A stretch of DNA of 64,000 bases from Thauera sp. (GCA_017302295.1 JAFLDS010000013.1:1-64000), one strand, 5' to 3'; counted from the stretch's first letter, positions 46,650 to 58,247 are shown. The notes: a model not told the origin generated them from the letters alone. Numbers and translations are program-made.

Positions 46650-48149
46650 TCAGCCTGCCTTGCCGTCCGCGCGACCGATGAGGAACTCGGACAGCAATGG
46701 CACCGGCCGCCCGGTGGCGCCCTTCGCATCGCCCGACACCCAGGCGGTGCCCGCGATGTCGAGATGTGCCCACTTGTAAGACTTGGCGAAGCGCGCCAGG
46801 AAGCAGGCCGCGGTGATCGTCCCCGCGTAGCGGCCGCCGATGTTGCCCATGTCGGCGAAGTTGCTCTTGAGCAGCTCCTGGTATTCCTCCCACAAGGGCA
46901 GTTGCCAGGCGCGGTCGCCCGAGTCGGTGCCGCGCCTGAGCAGTTCGGCGGCGAGTTCGTCGTCGTTGGCGAGCAGCCCGCTGGGGATCTTGCCCAGCGC
47001 CACCACGCAGGCGCCGGTCAGCGTGGCGATGTCGATCACGCACGCCGGCTTGAAGCGTTCGGCGTAGGTCAGCGCATCGCACAGGATCAGCCGGCCCTCG
47101 GCGTCGGTGTTGAGGATCTCGATCGTCTGGCCCGACATCGACGTCACCACGTCGCCCGGCTTGGTCGCACGCCCGCCCGGCATGTTCTCCGTGGCGGGGA
47201 GGATGCCGACCACGTTGATCGGCAGGCCCATGCGCGCGATCGCCTTGAAGGTGCCGAGCACGCTGGCGGCGCCGCACATGTCGAACTTCATCTCGTCCAT
47301 CTCGGCGCCGGGCTTCAGCGAGATTCCACCGGTGTCGAAGGTGATGCCCTTGCCAACGAGCACGACGGGCTTTGCCTTGCTCCTGCCGCCCTTGTAGTGC
47401 ATCACGATGAATTTGGGGGGCTCGTGCGAGCCGCGCGCGACCGACAGGAAGGAGCCCATGCCAAGCTTCTCGATGTCGTCGCGGTCCAGCACGTCCACGT
47501 CGAACTTGAAGTGCTTGCCCAGCGCCTGGGCGGTGTGCGCGAGGTGCGTCGGCGTGCACACGTTGCCGGCCTGGTTGCCCAGGTCCTTCGCCAGCGCCAT
47601 GCCCTCGGCAATCGCCTGGCCGCGTCTCACCGCGGTTTCCAGCGCGGCGCTGACCTTGCCGGCGATCAGCAGCGTGACCTTCTTCGCGCCGCGTTCCTTC
47701 TTCGCATCCTTGCCCGATTTCGGCGCGTCGAAACGGTAGGCGCCATCGGCCAGGATGCGCGCAGCCTGCTGCAGGCGCCAGTCGAGGGTGCGTGCAGCCA
47801 TGTCGGTGTCGGCGAGCAGCACGCCGGCATCCTTCGCGGCGCTGGCAGACAGCGCCTTGGCGGCTGCGCCGAGCGCGTCGCGATACGCCTTGTCGCCGAA
47901 GTCCTCGGCCTTGCCCAGGCTGACCAGCAGCACGCGCTCGGCCGCCGCACCGGGCAGTTCGTGCAGCAGCAGGGTCGACCCCGCCTTCTCGTCCAGATCG
48001 CCGCGCTTGATGAGGGCAGCGATGCGACCGTCGGCGGCCTTGTCGAGCACCGCCGTGGGCGCAGGCAGGGCGCCATCGGCGAAGGCTCCGGCCACCAGGA
48101 TGCCGGCCCGGAACTTCTCCGGGGTCGCGGTCTTTATGGTAAATTCCAT
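46650..48149 (-). CDS. pepA: leucyl aminopeptidase
   Basis: 499 aa from the ATG at 48149 (MEFTIKTATPEK); 24 open codons upstream are not conserved. M17 family. The metal and catalytic region VGKGITFDTGGISLKPGAEMDEMKFDMCGAA and NTDAEGRLILCDALTYAE are intact. It removes N-terminal amino acids from peptides. PepA in E. coli also binds DNA at Xer sites and in carAB control. First gene of pepA-holC-hypothetical-valS. Confidence 0.97.
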   Translation of the reverse strand: MEFTIKTATPEKFRAGILVAGAFADGALPAPTAVLDKAADGRIAALIKRGDLDEKAGSTLLLHELPGAAAERVLLVSLGKAEDFGDKAYRDALGAAAKALSASAAKDAGVLLADTDMAARTLDWRLQQAARILADGAYRFDAPKSGKDAKKERGAKKVTLLIAGKVSAALETAVRRGQAIAEGMALAKDLGNQAGNVCTPTHLAHTAQALGKHFKFDVDVLDRDDIEKLGMGSFLSVARGSHEPPKFIVMHYKGGRSKAKPVVLVGKGITFDTGGISLKPGAEMDEMKFDMCGAASVLGTFKAIARMGLPINVVGILPATENMPGGRATKPGDVVTSMSGQTIEILNTDAEGRLILCDALTYAERFKPACVIDIATLTGACVVALGKIPSGLLANDDELAAELLRRGTDSGDRAWQLPLWEEYQELLKSNFADMGNIGGRYAGTITAACFLARFAKSYKWAHLDIAGTAWVSGDAKGATGRPVPLLSEFLIGRADGKAG

Positions 48150-48191
48150 CAGCTTTTTCCTTGGAAAGGCGCGTCGTTCGGGCTGCGGACG

Positions 48192-48221
48192 ATTATGGCC
48201 CGTTCCTGACGAACGCGTCAA
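48192..48221 (-). promoter_or_regulatory. candidate promoter of pepA
   Basis: On the minus strand TTGACG (48216-48221) and CATAAT (48192-48197) are 18 bases apart, about 45 bases before the pepA start. Both boxes are close to consensus. Confidence 0.6.
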
Positions 48222-48269
48222 AAACCCAGCCCGGCGTATCCTTCTTCAATCCCATTCTGCGATTGCGCG

Positions 48270-49349
48270 ATGATCTTCCGCCGCGCCCTTCAACGGGAAT
48301 TCACCCAGGTCGCGGCAGCGGTCTTCGTTGCGCTGTTCGCGATCCTCATCACGACCGTCCTGATCCGGCTCCTCGGTCAGGCGGCGGGCGGTCGCGTGCC
48401 TGCCGACGCGGTGATGGCGCTGATCGGCTTCGGTGCCTTGTCCGAAGTGCCAACCGTGTTGACGCTGACGCTGTTCATCGCCGTGTTGATGTCGCTGTCG
48501 CGCAGCTATCGCGACTCCGAGATGGTGGTCTGGTTCGCCGCCGGGGTTCCGCTGACGGCCTGGATCGGGCCGGTGCTGCGTTTTGCCTTGCCGCTGGTCG
48601 CCGTGATTGCCGGCGGCACGCTCTACCTGGCGCCGTGGGCGCAGCACAAGAGCGCCGAGTATAAGGAGCGGCTGGAAAGCCGCGACGACACGCAGCGCGT
48701 GGCGCCCGGCGTGTTCCGCGAGTCGGCGGGGGCGCAGCGCGTGTTCTTCGTCGAGACAGGGGCGGGCGAGGACGGTCGGGTGCGCAACGTCTTCGTCAGC
48801 GACGAGCGTGGAGGCCGCCTCAGCGTGATTGCCTCGTCCCGAGGTTACCTTCACAACGACGCCGAGGGCCGCCGCTTCGTCGTGCTGGAACATGGCCGGC
48901 GCTATGACGGCGAGCCGGGCACCCCCGAGTACAGGGTGATGGAGTTCGAGCGCTACGACGTGCAGATCGAGCAGAACCAGCTCGCGGCCAAGCCGGCGCG
49001 CACGCGCACGATGACGACTGCCGAGCTCCTTGCCGATCCCGATGCGCGCAGCCGCGGCGAGCTTGTGGGCCGTATCGGCACGCCGATCGCAGCGGTCCTG
49101 CTGGCCCTGATGGCGATCCCGCTGTCGTTCGTGAATCCGCGTGCGGGGCGCGCGAACAACCTGCTGTTCGCGCTGCTTACCTATCTGATCTACAGCAATG
49201 CCATCTCGGTCTGCCAGTCCTGGGTGGCGCAGGGGCGCATGAACACGTTTGCCGGGCTGCTGCTGCCGCATCTGGTCGTCCTGGCGCTGCTCGCCCTGAT
49301 GTTCTACCGCAGGCTTGCGGTGTATCCGTTCTGGCGGTCGCGCGCATGA
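48270..49349 (+). CDS. lptF: LPS export permease LptF
   Basis: 359 aa. Three membrane helices in the first 110 residues, a periplasmic beta-jellyroll domain (about 130-260), and three helices at the end (RIGTPIAAVLLALMAIPLSFVNPRAGRA). The PRAGR segment is a family signature. With LptG and LptB it extracts lipopolysaccharide from the inner membrane. It is divergent from pepA and overlaps lptG by 4 bases. Confidence 0.96.
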   Translation: MIFRRALQREFTQVAAAVFVALFAILITTVLIRLLGQAAGGRVPADAVMALIGFGALSEVPTVLTLTLFIAVLMSLSRSYRDSEMVVWFAAGVPLTAWIGPVLRFALPLVAVIAGGTLYLAPWAQHKSAEYKERLESRDDTQRVAPGVFRESAGAQRVFFVETGAGEDGRVRNVFVSDERGGRLSVIASSRGYLHNDAEGRRFVVLEHGRRYDGEPGTPEYRVMEFERYDVQIEQNQLAAKPARTRTMTTAELLADPDARSRGELVGRIGTPIAAVLLALMAIPLSFVNPRAGRANNLLFALLTYLIYSNAISVCQSWVAQGRMNTFAGLLLPHLVVLALLALMFYRRLAVYPFWRSRA

Positions 49350-50422
49350 ACTCGGTCCTGTTTCGTCACATCGCGCGCGAGATCTACGGCGCCACGGCGA
49401 TGGTTCTGGTCGCGTTCCTGGGCCTCTTCGCCTTCTTCGATCTGATCAACGAACTCGAGGATGTCGGCAAGGGGGGCTATCAGCTGCACCATGCGCTCGC
49501 CTATGTGGCGATGCTGATGCCGGGGCGGGTGTATGAGTTGATGCCGGTGGCGGTGCTGATCGGGGCGCTTTATGCGTTGACGGCGCTGGCCCGCCAGTCC
49601 GAGATCACGGTCATGCGGGCGTCGGGCCTTTCCACGGCGGCCATGCTGCGCATGCTGGGGCTGATTGGCAGTGCCTTCGTCGTGCTGACCTTCGTCTTTG
49701 GCGAGTACATCGCGCCACCCGCCGAGAGCGCGGCGCAGCAATGGCGTTTGACTGCCACCAACTCGACGGTGTCGCAGCAATTGCGCACCGGTCTGTGGGT
49801 CAAGGACGGCCCGCTGGTGATCAACGTGCGCACCCTCTTGCCCGATCGCACCATGGAGCGCGCACGTGTGTATGCCTTCGACGAGGCCTACAGGCTCGAG
49901 TCGCTCGCTGAAGCCCGGCGTGGCGTGTACGACGGTGATGGCAGGTGGCGCTTGCTCGACGTCGTGCGCACCCGCTTTCATGCTGACCGGACGGAAGTGG
50001 AACGCCTGCCTGAGGTCGTGTGGCAGTCGGAGCTCACGCCCGAAGTGCTGAGCGTGCTCATGGTCGTGCCCGAGCGCATGTCGGTGGGCAACCTGTGGGC
50101 CTATGCGAGGCATCTCAGGGATAACCAGCAGAACGCCGACCGCTACGAGATCGCCTTGTGGAAAAAGCTGGTGTATCCCCTGGCTGTGCTGGTGATGATG
50201 GCGCTGGCGCTGCCTTTCGCCTTCACCCACGACCGCATGGGCAATGTGAGCGTCAAGGTGTTCCTGGGCGTGATGCTCGGCGTCGGCTTCCATCTTCTGA
50301 ATGGCCTGTTCTCCAATCTCGGCGTGATCAACGCCTGGAATCCGGCGCTGGCGGCGCTGACGCCCAGTCTGCTGTTCCTGACTGCGGCCGCGCTGATGCT
50401 GTACATGGCCGATCGGCGTTGA
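49346..50422 (+). CDS. lptG: LPS export permease LptG
   Basis: 358 aa, the same fold as LptF: helices at about 12-35, 60-85 and 100-120, a periplasmic domain (EYIAPPAESAAQQWRLTA, LWVKDGPLVINV), and three C-terminal helices with FAFTHDRMGNVSVKVFLGVMLGVGFHL. It completes the LptF2G-type permease pair. The ATG overlaps the lptF stop. Confidence 0.96.
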   Translation: MNSVLFRHIAREIYGATAMVLVAFLGLFAFFDLINELEDVGKGGYQLHHALAYVAMLMPGRVYELMPVAVLIGALYALTALARQSEITVMRASGLSTAAMLRMLGLIGSAFVVLTFVFGEYIAPPAESAAQQWRLTATNSTVSQQLRTGLWVKDGPLVINVRTLLPDRTMERARVYAFDEAYRLESLAEARRGVYDGDGRWRLLDVVRTRFHADRTEVERLPEVVWQSELTPEVLSVLMVVPERMSVGNLWAYARHLRDNQQNADRYEIALWKKLVYPLAVLVMMALALPFAFTHDRMGNVSVKVFLGVMLGVGFHLLNGLFSNLGVINAWNPALAALTPSLLFLTAAALMLYMADRR

Positions 50423-50481
50423 GACATCGGGCCCGCCGGCGGCCGGCCCTGCCCGGATACGTCGCGGCAAGCGCTAACGAA

Positions 50482-50503
50482 AAACGGGCCCGAAGGCCCG
50501 TTT
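50482..50503. terminator. bidirectional terminator between lptG and rplS
   Basis: A 9-bp stem AAACGGGCC/GGCCCGTTT closes a CGAA tetraloop, with an A-rich run before it. It lies between convergent lptG and rplS and can stop both. Confidence 0.85.
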
Positions 50504-50530
50504 GTCTTGCTGGCGATCGAAAAGCTTCGA

Positions 50531-50932
50531 TCAGCCCTGCTGCTGTGCAGCCTTCTTCGCCGCCGCAGCCTTGTAGTCCAGCTTTTCCTTGATGCGTGCC
50601 GACTTGCCCGAGCGCTGGCGCAGGTAGTACAGCTTGGCGCGACGCACGTCACCGCGGCGCTTCACCTCGATCGAGGCGAGCAGCGGCGAGTAGGTCTGGA
50701 ACGTACGTTCCACGCCTTCGCCCGAGGAGATCTTGCGGACGATGAAAGACGAGTTCAGACCGCGATTGCGCTTCGCGATCACCACGCCTTCGTACGCCTG
50801 CAGACGTTCGCGCGTACCTTCCTTCACCTTGACCTGGACGATCACGGTGTCGCCAGGCGCGAATTCGGGAATGGTCTTGCCCTGCATAACGCGGGCGATC
50901 TCTTCCTGTTCGAGTTGCTGAATCAGGTTCAT
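50531..50932 (-). CDS. rplS: 50S ribosomal protein L19
   Basis: 133 aa. [33 protein letters not shown] and the [27 protein letters not shown] end are standard, with a short Lys/Ala tail. Last gene of the rpsP-rimM-trmD-rplS operon. Confidence 0.98.
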   Translation of the reverse strand: MNLIQQLEQEEIARVMQGKTIPEFAPGDTVIVQVKVKEGTRERLQAYEGVVIAKRNRGLNSSFIVRKISSGEGVERTFQTYSPLLASIEVKRRGDVRRAKLYYLRQRSGKSARIKEKLDYKAAAAKKAAQQQG

Positions 50933-51028
50933 TGCATAAACTCCATCAATGTCGTGGCCTCGGTCTGTCGCCTTGGCCTGGCCGCAGAGCAGGTCGCCAC
51001 CTGATGCGTGCCGTTTGTCGTCGAGCTG

Positions 51029-51805
51029 TCAGGCGATGCGGCCGCCTTCGGCTCCGGCTTGTTCCTGCCTGAACTCTTCAAGCAGGTTCAATTCTGTCTT
51101 GCTCAGCGGTCGCGCGGCCAGCAAGTCCGGCCGTCGCAACCAGGTACGGCCCAGCGCCTGCTTGAGCCGCCAGCGGCGGATCGCCGCGTGGTTGCCGGAC
51201 AGCAGCACCTCTGGAACCCGCTCGTCTTCATAGAGCTCGGGCCGGGTGTAGTGCGGACAGTCCAGCAGGCCGTCGACGAAGGAATCCTCCTGCGCCGAAT
51301 CCGCCGTATTCAGTGCGCCTGGCAACTGGCGCACGATGGCATCGAGCATCACCATCGCCGGCAGTTCTCCGCCCGACAACACGAAGTCGCCGAGCGAGAC
51401 TTCCTCATCAACGAGGCGGTCGATCAAACGCTGGTCGACGCCCTCATAGCGGCCGCACAGCAGGATCATCGCCGGCCGGCGCGCAAGCTCGAGGACGGTA
51501 GCCTGATCCAGCCTGCGCCCCTGTGGCGAAAGGTAGATCACGCTGCCGCTCGCGCCGGTTGCCGCAAGCTGCGCTGCCTTGGCGCGCTGGATCGACTGCG
51601 CCAGCGGTTCAGCCAGCATGACCATGCCGGGGCCGCCGCCATACGGACGATCGTCCACCGTGCGGTGCGGGTCGGTGGTGAAATCACGCGGGTTGTGGAA
51701 AGCGATCTCGTACAGACCGCGGTCCTTCGCCCGTCGCGTGATACCACTGCCGGTCAGCGCCGCGAACATCTCAGGAAACAGCGTGATCACGTCATAGCGG
51801 CGCAT
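51029..51805 (-). CDS. trmD: tRNA (guanine-N1)-methyltransferase TrmD
   Basis: 258 aa from the ATG at 51805 ([14 protein letters not shown]); the frame is open upstream through rimM but not coding there. SPOUT-fold signatures: [65 protein letters not shown]. It methylates G37 of tRNAs, including the proline type encoded in this window. Confidence 0.97.
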   Translation of the reverse strand: MRRYDVITLFPEMFAALTGSGITRRAKDRGLYEIAFHNPRDFTTDPHRTVDDRPYGGGPGMVMLAEPLAQSIQRAKAAQLAATGASGSVIYLSPQGRRLDQATVLELARRPAMILLCGRYEGVDQRLIDRLVDEEVSLGDFVLSGGELPAMVMLDAIVRQLPGALNTADSAQEDSFVDGLLDCPHYTRPELYEDERVPEVLLSGNHAAIRRWRLKQALGRTWLRRPDLLAARPLSKTELNLLEEFRQEQAGAEGGRIA

Positions 51806-51867
51806 GCCGCCGGTGATCGCCTCGTCCGTTTCGTCGGTCACCAGTTTCCCGGTCACCCGTCCCGCTG

Positions 51868-52386
51868 TCACCAGTCCCTCTCCCACGCCACCCGAATCCG
51901 CCGGGCGGCGAGGTCTACATCCAGGATATAGGCGGCAACGAAAGGGATGAGGCGTTCCACGCCGTCCTTGCCTTCGCCATCCTCCACCTGCAGCACGTCG
52001 TGCGCGCCGGTCGAAATCAGCGCCGCAACCGTACCGAGCGCTTCGCCGGCCTCGTTCTCCACCGCCAGGCCGACGAGGTCGCCCCAGTAGTATTCGTTCT
52101 CGGCCGGTGTCGGCAGGGCTTCGCGCGGTGCGCCGATGTAATGACCATCGACGGCTTCGGCGGCGTTGCGGTCGGGCAGCTCGCGGAAGGCGGCCACCAG
52201 CCCCTTGCCATGCAGGCGGAAACCGCTCAGCGTGAGCGGCTTCCACTGTTCGGCCGGGGCGTCGTCGCTGTTGGCGAGCCACCACTGCGGCATCGTCTTC
52301 CAGGCGGCGGGATCGTCCCCGAACGGGTGAATCTTCACCCAGCCCTGAACACCGAAAGGGGCGACGATGCGCCCCAGTACGATCAT
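51868..52386 (-). CDS. rimM: 16S rRNA processing protein RimM
   Basis: 172 aa. N-terminal RimM barrel ([22 protein letters not shown]) and C-terminal PRC-barrel ([41 protein letters not shown]). It binds S19 and helps 30S maturation. It lies between rpsP and trmD. Confidence 0.97.
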   Translation of the reverse strand: MIVLGRIVAPFGVQGWVKIHPFGDDPAAWKTMPQWWLANSDDAPAEQWKPLTLSGFRLHGKGLVAAFRELPDRNAAEAVDGHYIGAPREALPTPAENEYYWGDLVGLAVENEAGEALGTVAALISTGAHDVLQVEDGEGKDGVERLIPFVAAYILDVDLAARRIRVAWERDW

Positions 52387-52421
52387 GCTCTCGAGCCCCG
52401 TGTGGAGCTGTCGATCAAAGT

Positions 52422-52670
52422 TCAGGCAGCCTTGGCGGCCTGCTTCACCAGACGTGCAACCGTCGGCGACAGCTGGGCGCCGTTTTGCTCCCAGTAGGCC
52501 AAGCGCTCAGCGTTTACCACGAGGCCTTTTTCGGCGCCGGAGGCGACCGGGTTGTAGTAGCCGACGCGCTCGATGAAGCGCCCGTCACGACGATTGCGGG
52601 AATCGGCGGCGACGATGTTGAAGAACGGGCGCTTTTTGGCGCCACCACGGGCAAGGCGAATGACGACCAT
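52422..52670 (-). CDS. rpsP: 30S ribosomal protein S16
   Basis: 82 aa, full length, starting [20 protein letters not shown]. The frame is open upstream but the family start is clear. First gene of the rpsP-rimM-trmD-rplS operon. Confidence 0.98.
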   Translation of the reverse strand: MVVIRLARGGAKKRPFFNIVAADSRNRRDGRFIERVGYYNPVASGAEKGLVVNAERLAYWEQNGAQLSPTVARLVKQAAKAA

Positions 52671-52890
52671 CTGATTTTCCTGATCGGTAGATGCGAAAAA
52701 CGTGCAAGGATACGCTTCGTCAGGACGGCAGGCAAGGGTTTTGTCCCGATGTGCCATCTGTCCGCGGCCAGGGCATTGCCTGGCGGACGCCGGCGGGCCG
52801 CCGGGGCAAGGGCGCGTCGCGCCGAAACTTGAATACAATGCAGAGCATCACCGGTCTTCTTCCGTCCTTCATCCGTTCAGCAAGGCAAAC

Positions 52891-54405
52891 ATGAGTGTCA
52901 CCGAGCGCATCGCCGATCCTGTCGATGAGGTTGTGCACTGGCTCTCGCTGGAGCCGGATGACGATCCCATCGTCGATCTTGAGGCGTTGCGAAAGCGGCT
53001 CGCAGACTGTGCGGTGGCGGCTCGGCCGGGGGCCTTGTCTGCGGAAGTCCTGCAGCTGTTCGCCGTGCGTGCGCTCGATGCGAGCAGCCGGCTGCGTTCG
53101 CGCCTGATCACGTCGGCCTTGCCCTTGCCGCGTGCGCTCCACCTCGCGGCGAAAGAACTTGTGGAACTCCTCCTGGAAGTCGCGGCGGATCTCCAGCGCT
53201 TCGCCGAGGGGGCGGGGGTTCGGTGGCCATGGGGAGCGCGTCCGGCGGGAGCCATCGAGGGCGTGCAGCCTTTTGCCCTTGCGAGCGAGGCCTTCGTGCT
53301 GACGGCCATGTCGGGAGCTCCGGTGCCGTCCGGATTCTGGCGCACCGCGCATCTGCTCTGTGGCGTGGCCGCCGAGGGGGACGGGGTGGGGGGAGTACGG
53401 GGCGATGGAGGCCTGTTTCACTACCGGCGGATCCTGTCGGTGGCGGTGGCTCAACCTGAAAGTCTGACGCCACGAGAGGTGGCGTGGCTGTTCGACTATC
53501 TCGATGCAGTGGCGATGCAGGCCTGCCTGTCGCGAGATGCGATCGAGCCGGCGGCGTCTGCCTACTGGATCGATTTATCGGCCGATGCGCCACCGGTCGC
53601 CGTCGTGCGCCATCCTGTTCCGGGTGCCGGAAGACTCTGCCATTTCAGCCCCGCGCCCATGGTCCGGCGTGTCCAGGAGCAGATCGAGTGGCTCGAGGCG
53701 CGCATCATCGACGCCGAGTTGAGCGGCGTCGAGGTCGACGGCGAACTGCTCGAGCCGGACGTGGCCGGGCTCCCCTTCGGCCTTACGCCCGCCGAGGTGC
53801 TCGCACTGCTGCGCAGATTGCGTGATCGGTGGTCCAGCCCGCCGGTGCGCGAGCAGGCGCGGCGGCAGCATCACTACACCGTCCAGGTGTGTGTGGGCCT
53901 TCGCGCGATCTGGTATCTGGGGCGCACGGCGAGCACGGAAGGGCGCATCGAGGAGTGGATGGTGCTCAACGAGAGTCCCGGCGGTTATGCCGTGATGTGC
54001 GTGTCCGGCGCCGAGGGCCGCGTTTCGGCGGGTATCGCGCTGGCCCTGCGGCGGAACGCGGCCGATCCGTGGTCGGTGTGCATCGTGCGCTGGGTCCGCA
54101 GCGACAGCCCCGAGCAGATCGAGCTGGGGCTTCAGGTCGTTTCGCAGAGCTTCGCGCCAGTACAGGTGGGTTTTCGCGGTGGCGAGGCACGCAACACGTC
54201 CCTTGCGCTGATGTTGCCGGCCATGCCCCCGCTGCGGGTCAATCCGGTGATCCTCGCACCGGCGGGCACCTATACCTCTCGACGCTTCGTTTTCGTGCGC
54301 GAAGGTCCGTCGCTCTACGTCGCCCAGGGCCGCGCGCTCGGCCTTGACCTGCAGACGGCCAACGTCGAGATGTTTCAGTACGAGACCGATCCCTACGCGC
54401 TCTGA
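52891..54405 (+). CDS. conserved protein with PilZ-like C-terminal region
   Basis: 504 aa from the ATG at 52891, the last of several in-frame starts and nearest to the conserved-looking sequence. The first 320 residues are mostly helical and unrecognised. From about residue 325 comes a beta-rich region with RQHHYTVQVCVGLRAIWYL, VLNESPGGYAV (358-368) and a WSVCIVRWVRSDSPEQIELGLQVVS strand pair, resembling PilZ-type barrels, where D/N-x-S-x-x-G helps bind c-di-GMP. The upstream R-x-x-x-R of true PilZ binders may be REQARRQ. It has no signal or membrane helix. Its 3' end overlaps the opposing membrane-protein gene by 13 bases. Function unproven. Confidence 0.7.
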   Translation: MSVTERIADPVDEVVHWLSLEPDDDPIVDLEALRKRLADCAVAARPGALSAEVLQLFAVRALDASSRLRSRLITSALPLPRALHLAAKELVELLLEVAADLQRFAEGAGVRWPWGARPAGAIEGVQPFALASEAFVLTAMSGAPVPSGFWRTAHLLCGVAAEGDGVGGVRGDGGLFHYRRILSVAVAQPESLTPREVAWLFDYLDAVAMQACLSRDAIEPAASAYWIDLSADAPPVAVVRHPVPGAGRLCHFSPAPMVRRVQEQIEWLEARIIDAELSGVEVDGELLEPDVAGLPFGLTPAEVLALLRRLRDRWSSPPVREQARRQHHYTVQVCVGLRAIWYLGRTASTEGRIEEWMVLNESPGGYAVMCVSGAEGRVSAGIALALRRNAADPWSVCIVRWVRSDSPEQIELGLQVVSQSFAPVQVGFRGGEARNTSLALMLPAMPPLRVNPVILAPAGTYTSRRFVFVREGPSLYVAQGRALGLDLQTANVEMFQYETDPYAL

Positions 54406-55628
54406 CACGCAGCGTCTGCGGGCCCCTCGGGGGCGGTCGCGAGGAGCGCGTCGAGCGTGAGGTCGGCACCGGCAAGCGCGTCCATCATGCGCCGCGCCAC
54501 GACAGCGGACGCGCCGCTGCTTGCGGTTTCGAGCCAGGCCGAAGGTGCCAAGGCAAAACGCTCGATGATCGACCTGACGTGGATCGCGCTCGCCGTCCGT
54601 GTCAGCACCCAGTCGCCGTCCTCGGTGCGCGTCGCCCATCCGGCCATGCGCAGGCTGTCGAGCAGCGACTCCGCTACATGCTCGGCGAGGCCGGTGCTGC
54701 CGCGCAGCACCTCGAAGGTGCTTGCACGTCCGGTTTGTTGCGCGTGCGCCAGCGTCGCCAGCATGCCGATTGCGGCCCAAGCCCGGTCGCCGGGGAAGGG
54801 CGGGGTGATGCGCTGGCGCTCGAGGAAGGCGGGCAGCATGGCTGCTATCAGCGCGCCCAGCAGGACGACGACCCATGACAGGTAGAGCCAGATCAGGAAG
54901 ATCGGCAGCGCCGCGAAGGTGCCATAGATCAGGGTGTAGGTGGGAAAGCTGGCGATGAACATGCCGAAGGCGCGCTGCATCAGGAAGAACACCAGGGCCG
55001 CCGCCAGCCCGCCGGCGATGGCGTGGAGCGGGCGCACCGGGTGGTTGGGCACCGCGTAGTAGAGAAAGCTGAACAGTGCGCCCAGCAGCAAGGGCGGGAG
55101 CATGCGTGCGGCCAGCTCGCCGATCCACGGCAGGTGCTGCGTCCACTCCATCGACGTCGTCACCAGATAGCCGGTGGCGATCACGCTGGCGCCGAAGACC
55201 ACCGGACCGAGCGTCAGCACGAACCAGGACACGGTAAGGCGCATCAGCATGGGCCGGGGCCGGCGCACGCCCCAGATCGAGTTGAATGCCTTCTCGATCG
55301 TGCCGAGCAGCATCAGCGCGGTTACCGCGAGGAGGGCGGTGCCGATGAGGGTGAGCTGGCCAGCCTTCTGCGAAAACTGCAGCGCGTAGGTAGTGATGAT
55401 GCGTCCGGCGCGCTCGGGCAACAGGTTCTGCAGCAGGAAGCTCTTCAGCGAGGCGCCGAGCTGGTCCATGCCGGGCAGATTGCCGAACACGCCCAGCGTC
55501 ACCGCCACCAGCGGCACCAGCGCCAGCAAGGTGGTGAACGCAAGGCTGCCGGCCACCTGCGGACAGCGCGTGGCGGCGAAGCGCTCGGCGAAAAGGCGTA
55601 GAAAGTCGCGCAGGGCGTGCAGGGTCAT
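54393..55628 (-). CDS. YihY/BrkB-family inner-membrane protein
   Basis: 411 aa. Six membrane helices in the first 275 residues with family motifs GSLAFTTLLALVPLVAVTLGVF, YAVPNHPVRPLHAIAGG and FPTYTLIYGTFAALPIFLIWLYLSW. A C-terminal cytoplasmic extension of about 130 residues (FEVLRGSTGLAEHVAESLLDSLRMAGW...) looks like a winged-helix domain. It was once called ribonuclease BN, which is not supported; true function is unknown. Confidence 0.9.
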   Translation of the reverse strand: MTLHALRDFLRLFAERFAATRCPQVAGSLAFTTLLALVPLVAVTLGVFGNLPGMDQLGASLKSFLLQNLLPERAGRIITTYALQFSQKAGQLTLIGTALLAVTALMLLGTIEKAFNSIWGVRRPRPMLMRLTVSWFVLTLGPVVFGASVIATGYLVTTSMEWTQHLPWIGELAARMLPPLLLGALFSFLYYAVPNHPVRPLHAIAGGLAAALVFFLMQRAFGMFIASFPTYTLIYGTFAALPIFLIWLYLSWVVVLLGALIAAMLPAFLERQRITPPFPGDRAWAAIGMLATLAHAQQTGRASTFEVLRGSTGLAEHVAESLLDSLRMAGWATRTEDGDWVLTRTASAIHVRSIIERFALAPSAWLETASSGASAVVARRMMDALAGADLTLDALLATAPEGPADAACQSA

Positions 55629-55672
55629 GGGTGGCTGAAGGCAGTGGGCGCTGGCGGCCGGGGGCAGGCGGT

Positions 55673-56672
<1,000 letters not shown>

Positions 56673-56708
56673 GGCCGGCTTCAGCCGGCCGCTTCCGGGT
56701 CAGCCCGC

Positions 56709-58247
56709 TCAGACCTGCGGGTTGAGCTTGTGCGCGCCGCCGAGCAGCTTGTTCAGCGCGTTGAGGTAGGCTTTCGCCGACGCGACGATGATGTCGGTGT
56801 CGGCGCCCTGGCCATCCATCACCCGGCCGTCGCGGGCGAGACGCACCGTCACTTCGCCCTGCGCGTCGGTGCCGGTGGTGATTGCATTCACCGAGTACAG
56901 CAGCAGCTGGCAGCCGCTGTTGACGATGGATTCGATCGCCTTGAACGCGGCATCGACCGGGCCTGAGCCTTCGGCGCAGCTGCTTTCCTCCTCGCCGCCG
57001 ACCACCAGCGTGACCTCGGCCTGGGGCTTCTCGCCGGTCTCGGAATGGAAGCGGCTCGCGATCAGGCGGAAATGCTCGGCCTCAGGCGTCACCGACTCGT
57101 CGCGCATCAGCGCGTGCAGGTCCTCGTCGAAGATCTCGTGCTTCTTGTCGGCGAGTTCCTTGAAGCGGGCAAAGGCGTGATTGAGCTGCTCTTCGGAGCT
57201 GACCATGATGCCCAGCTCCTGCAGCCGCGCACGGAAGGCGTTGCGCCCCGAGTGCTTTCCCAGCACCAGCTTGTTGGCGCCCCAGCCGACATCCTCGGCG
57301 CGCATGATCTCGTAGGTCTCGCGGTGCTTGAGCACGCCGTCCTGGTGGATGCCGGACTCATGGGCGAAGGCGTTGGCGCCGACGATCGCCTTGTTCGGCT
57401 GCACCGGATAGCCGGTGACCTGCGACACCAGCTTGGAGGCCGCTACGATCTGGGTGGTGTCGATGCCGGTCTCGACCGGAAAGACGTCGGCGCGCGTGCG
57501 CACCGCCATGACGATCTCCTCCAGCGAGGCGTTGCCCGCGCGCTCGCCCAGGCCGTTGATCGTGCATTCCACCTGGCGGGCTCCGGCCATCACCGCAGCG
57601 AGCGAGTTGGACACCGCCAGCCCGAGATCATTGTGGCAATGCACCGACCACACCACCTTGTCGGAATTGGGTACACGCTCGATGAGCGTGCGCAGGGTGG
57701 CTGCGTACTGCTCAGGCACGTTGTAGCCGACGGTGTCGGGCACGTTGATCGTCCTTGCACCGGCCTTGATGACTTCCTCGAAGATGCGGCACAGGAAGTC
57801 GATCTCCGAGCGACCGGCGTCTTCGGCCGAGAACTCGACGTCGTCGGTGTATTCGCGCGCCCAGCCGACGGCTTTCACCGCTTGCGCGACGACCTCGTCG
57901 GGCGTCATGCGCAGCTTCTTCTCCATGTGGATCGGGCTGGTGGCGATGAAGGTATGGATGCGCGCGCGCGCCGCCGGGCGGATGGCTTCGCCGGCACGGC
58001 GGATGTCGTTCTCGTTGGCGCGCGCCAGCGAACACACCGTGGATTGCTTCACCGCCTCGGCGATCGAGCGCACCGCGTCGAAATCGCCGTTGGAGGCGGC
58101 GGCGAATCCGGCCTCGATGACGTCCACCCGCATGCGCTCGAGCTGCCGCGCGATGCGTACCTTGTCGTCGCGCGACATGGAGGCCCCCGGGCTTTGTTCG
58201 CCATCACGCAGGGTCGTATCGAAGATGATCAGTCGGTCTTTACTCAT
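56709..58247 (-). CDS. leuA: 2-isopropylmalate synthase
   Basis: 512 aa from the ATG at 58247 ([18 protein letters not shown]), preceded by GGAG; an ATG four codons earlier is less likely. HMGL-like TIM barrel with [31 protein letters not shown] and [14 protein letters not shown], then the C-terminal LeuA dimer/regulatory domain (from about 380), where leucine inhibits. It condenses acetyl-CoA with 2-oxoisovalerate, the first step to leucine. It follows pssA by 54 bases. Confidence 0.97.
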   Translation of the reverse strand: MSKDRLIIFDTTLRDGEQSPGASMSRDDKVRIARQLERMRVDVIEAGFAAASNGDFDAVRSIAEAVKQSTVCSLARANENDIRRAGEAIRPAARARIHTFIATSPIHMEKKLRMTPDEVVAQAVKAVGWAREYTDDVEFSAEDAGRSEIDFLCRIFEEVIKAGARTINVPDTVGYNVPEQYAATLRTLIERVPNSDKVVWSVHCHNDLGLAVSNSLAAVMAGARQVECTINGLGERAGNASLEEIVMAVRTRADVFPVETGIDTTQIVAASKLVSQVTGYPVQPNKAIVGANAFAHESGIHQDGVLKHRETYEIMRAEDVGWGANKLVLGKHSGRNAFRARLQELGIMVSSEEQLNHAFARFKELADKKHEIFDEDLHALMRDESVTPEAEHFRLIASRFHSETGEKPQAEVTLVVGGEEESSCAEGSGPVDAAFKAIESIVNSGCQLLLYSVNAITTGTDAQGEVTVRLARDGRVMDGQGADTDIIVASAKAYLNALNKLLGGAHKLNPQV

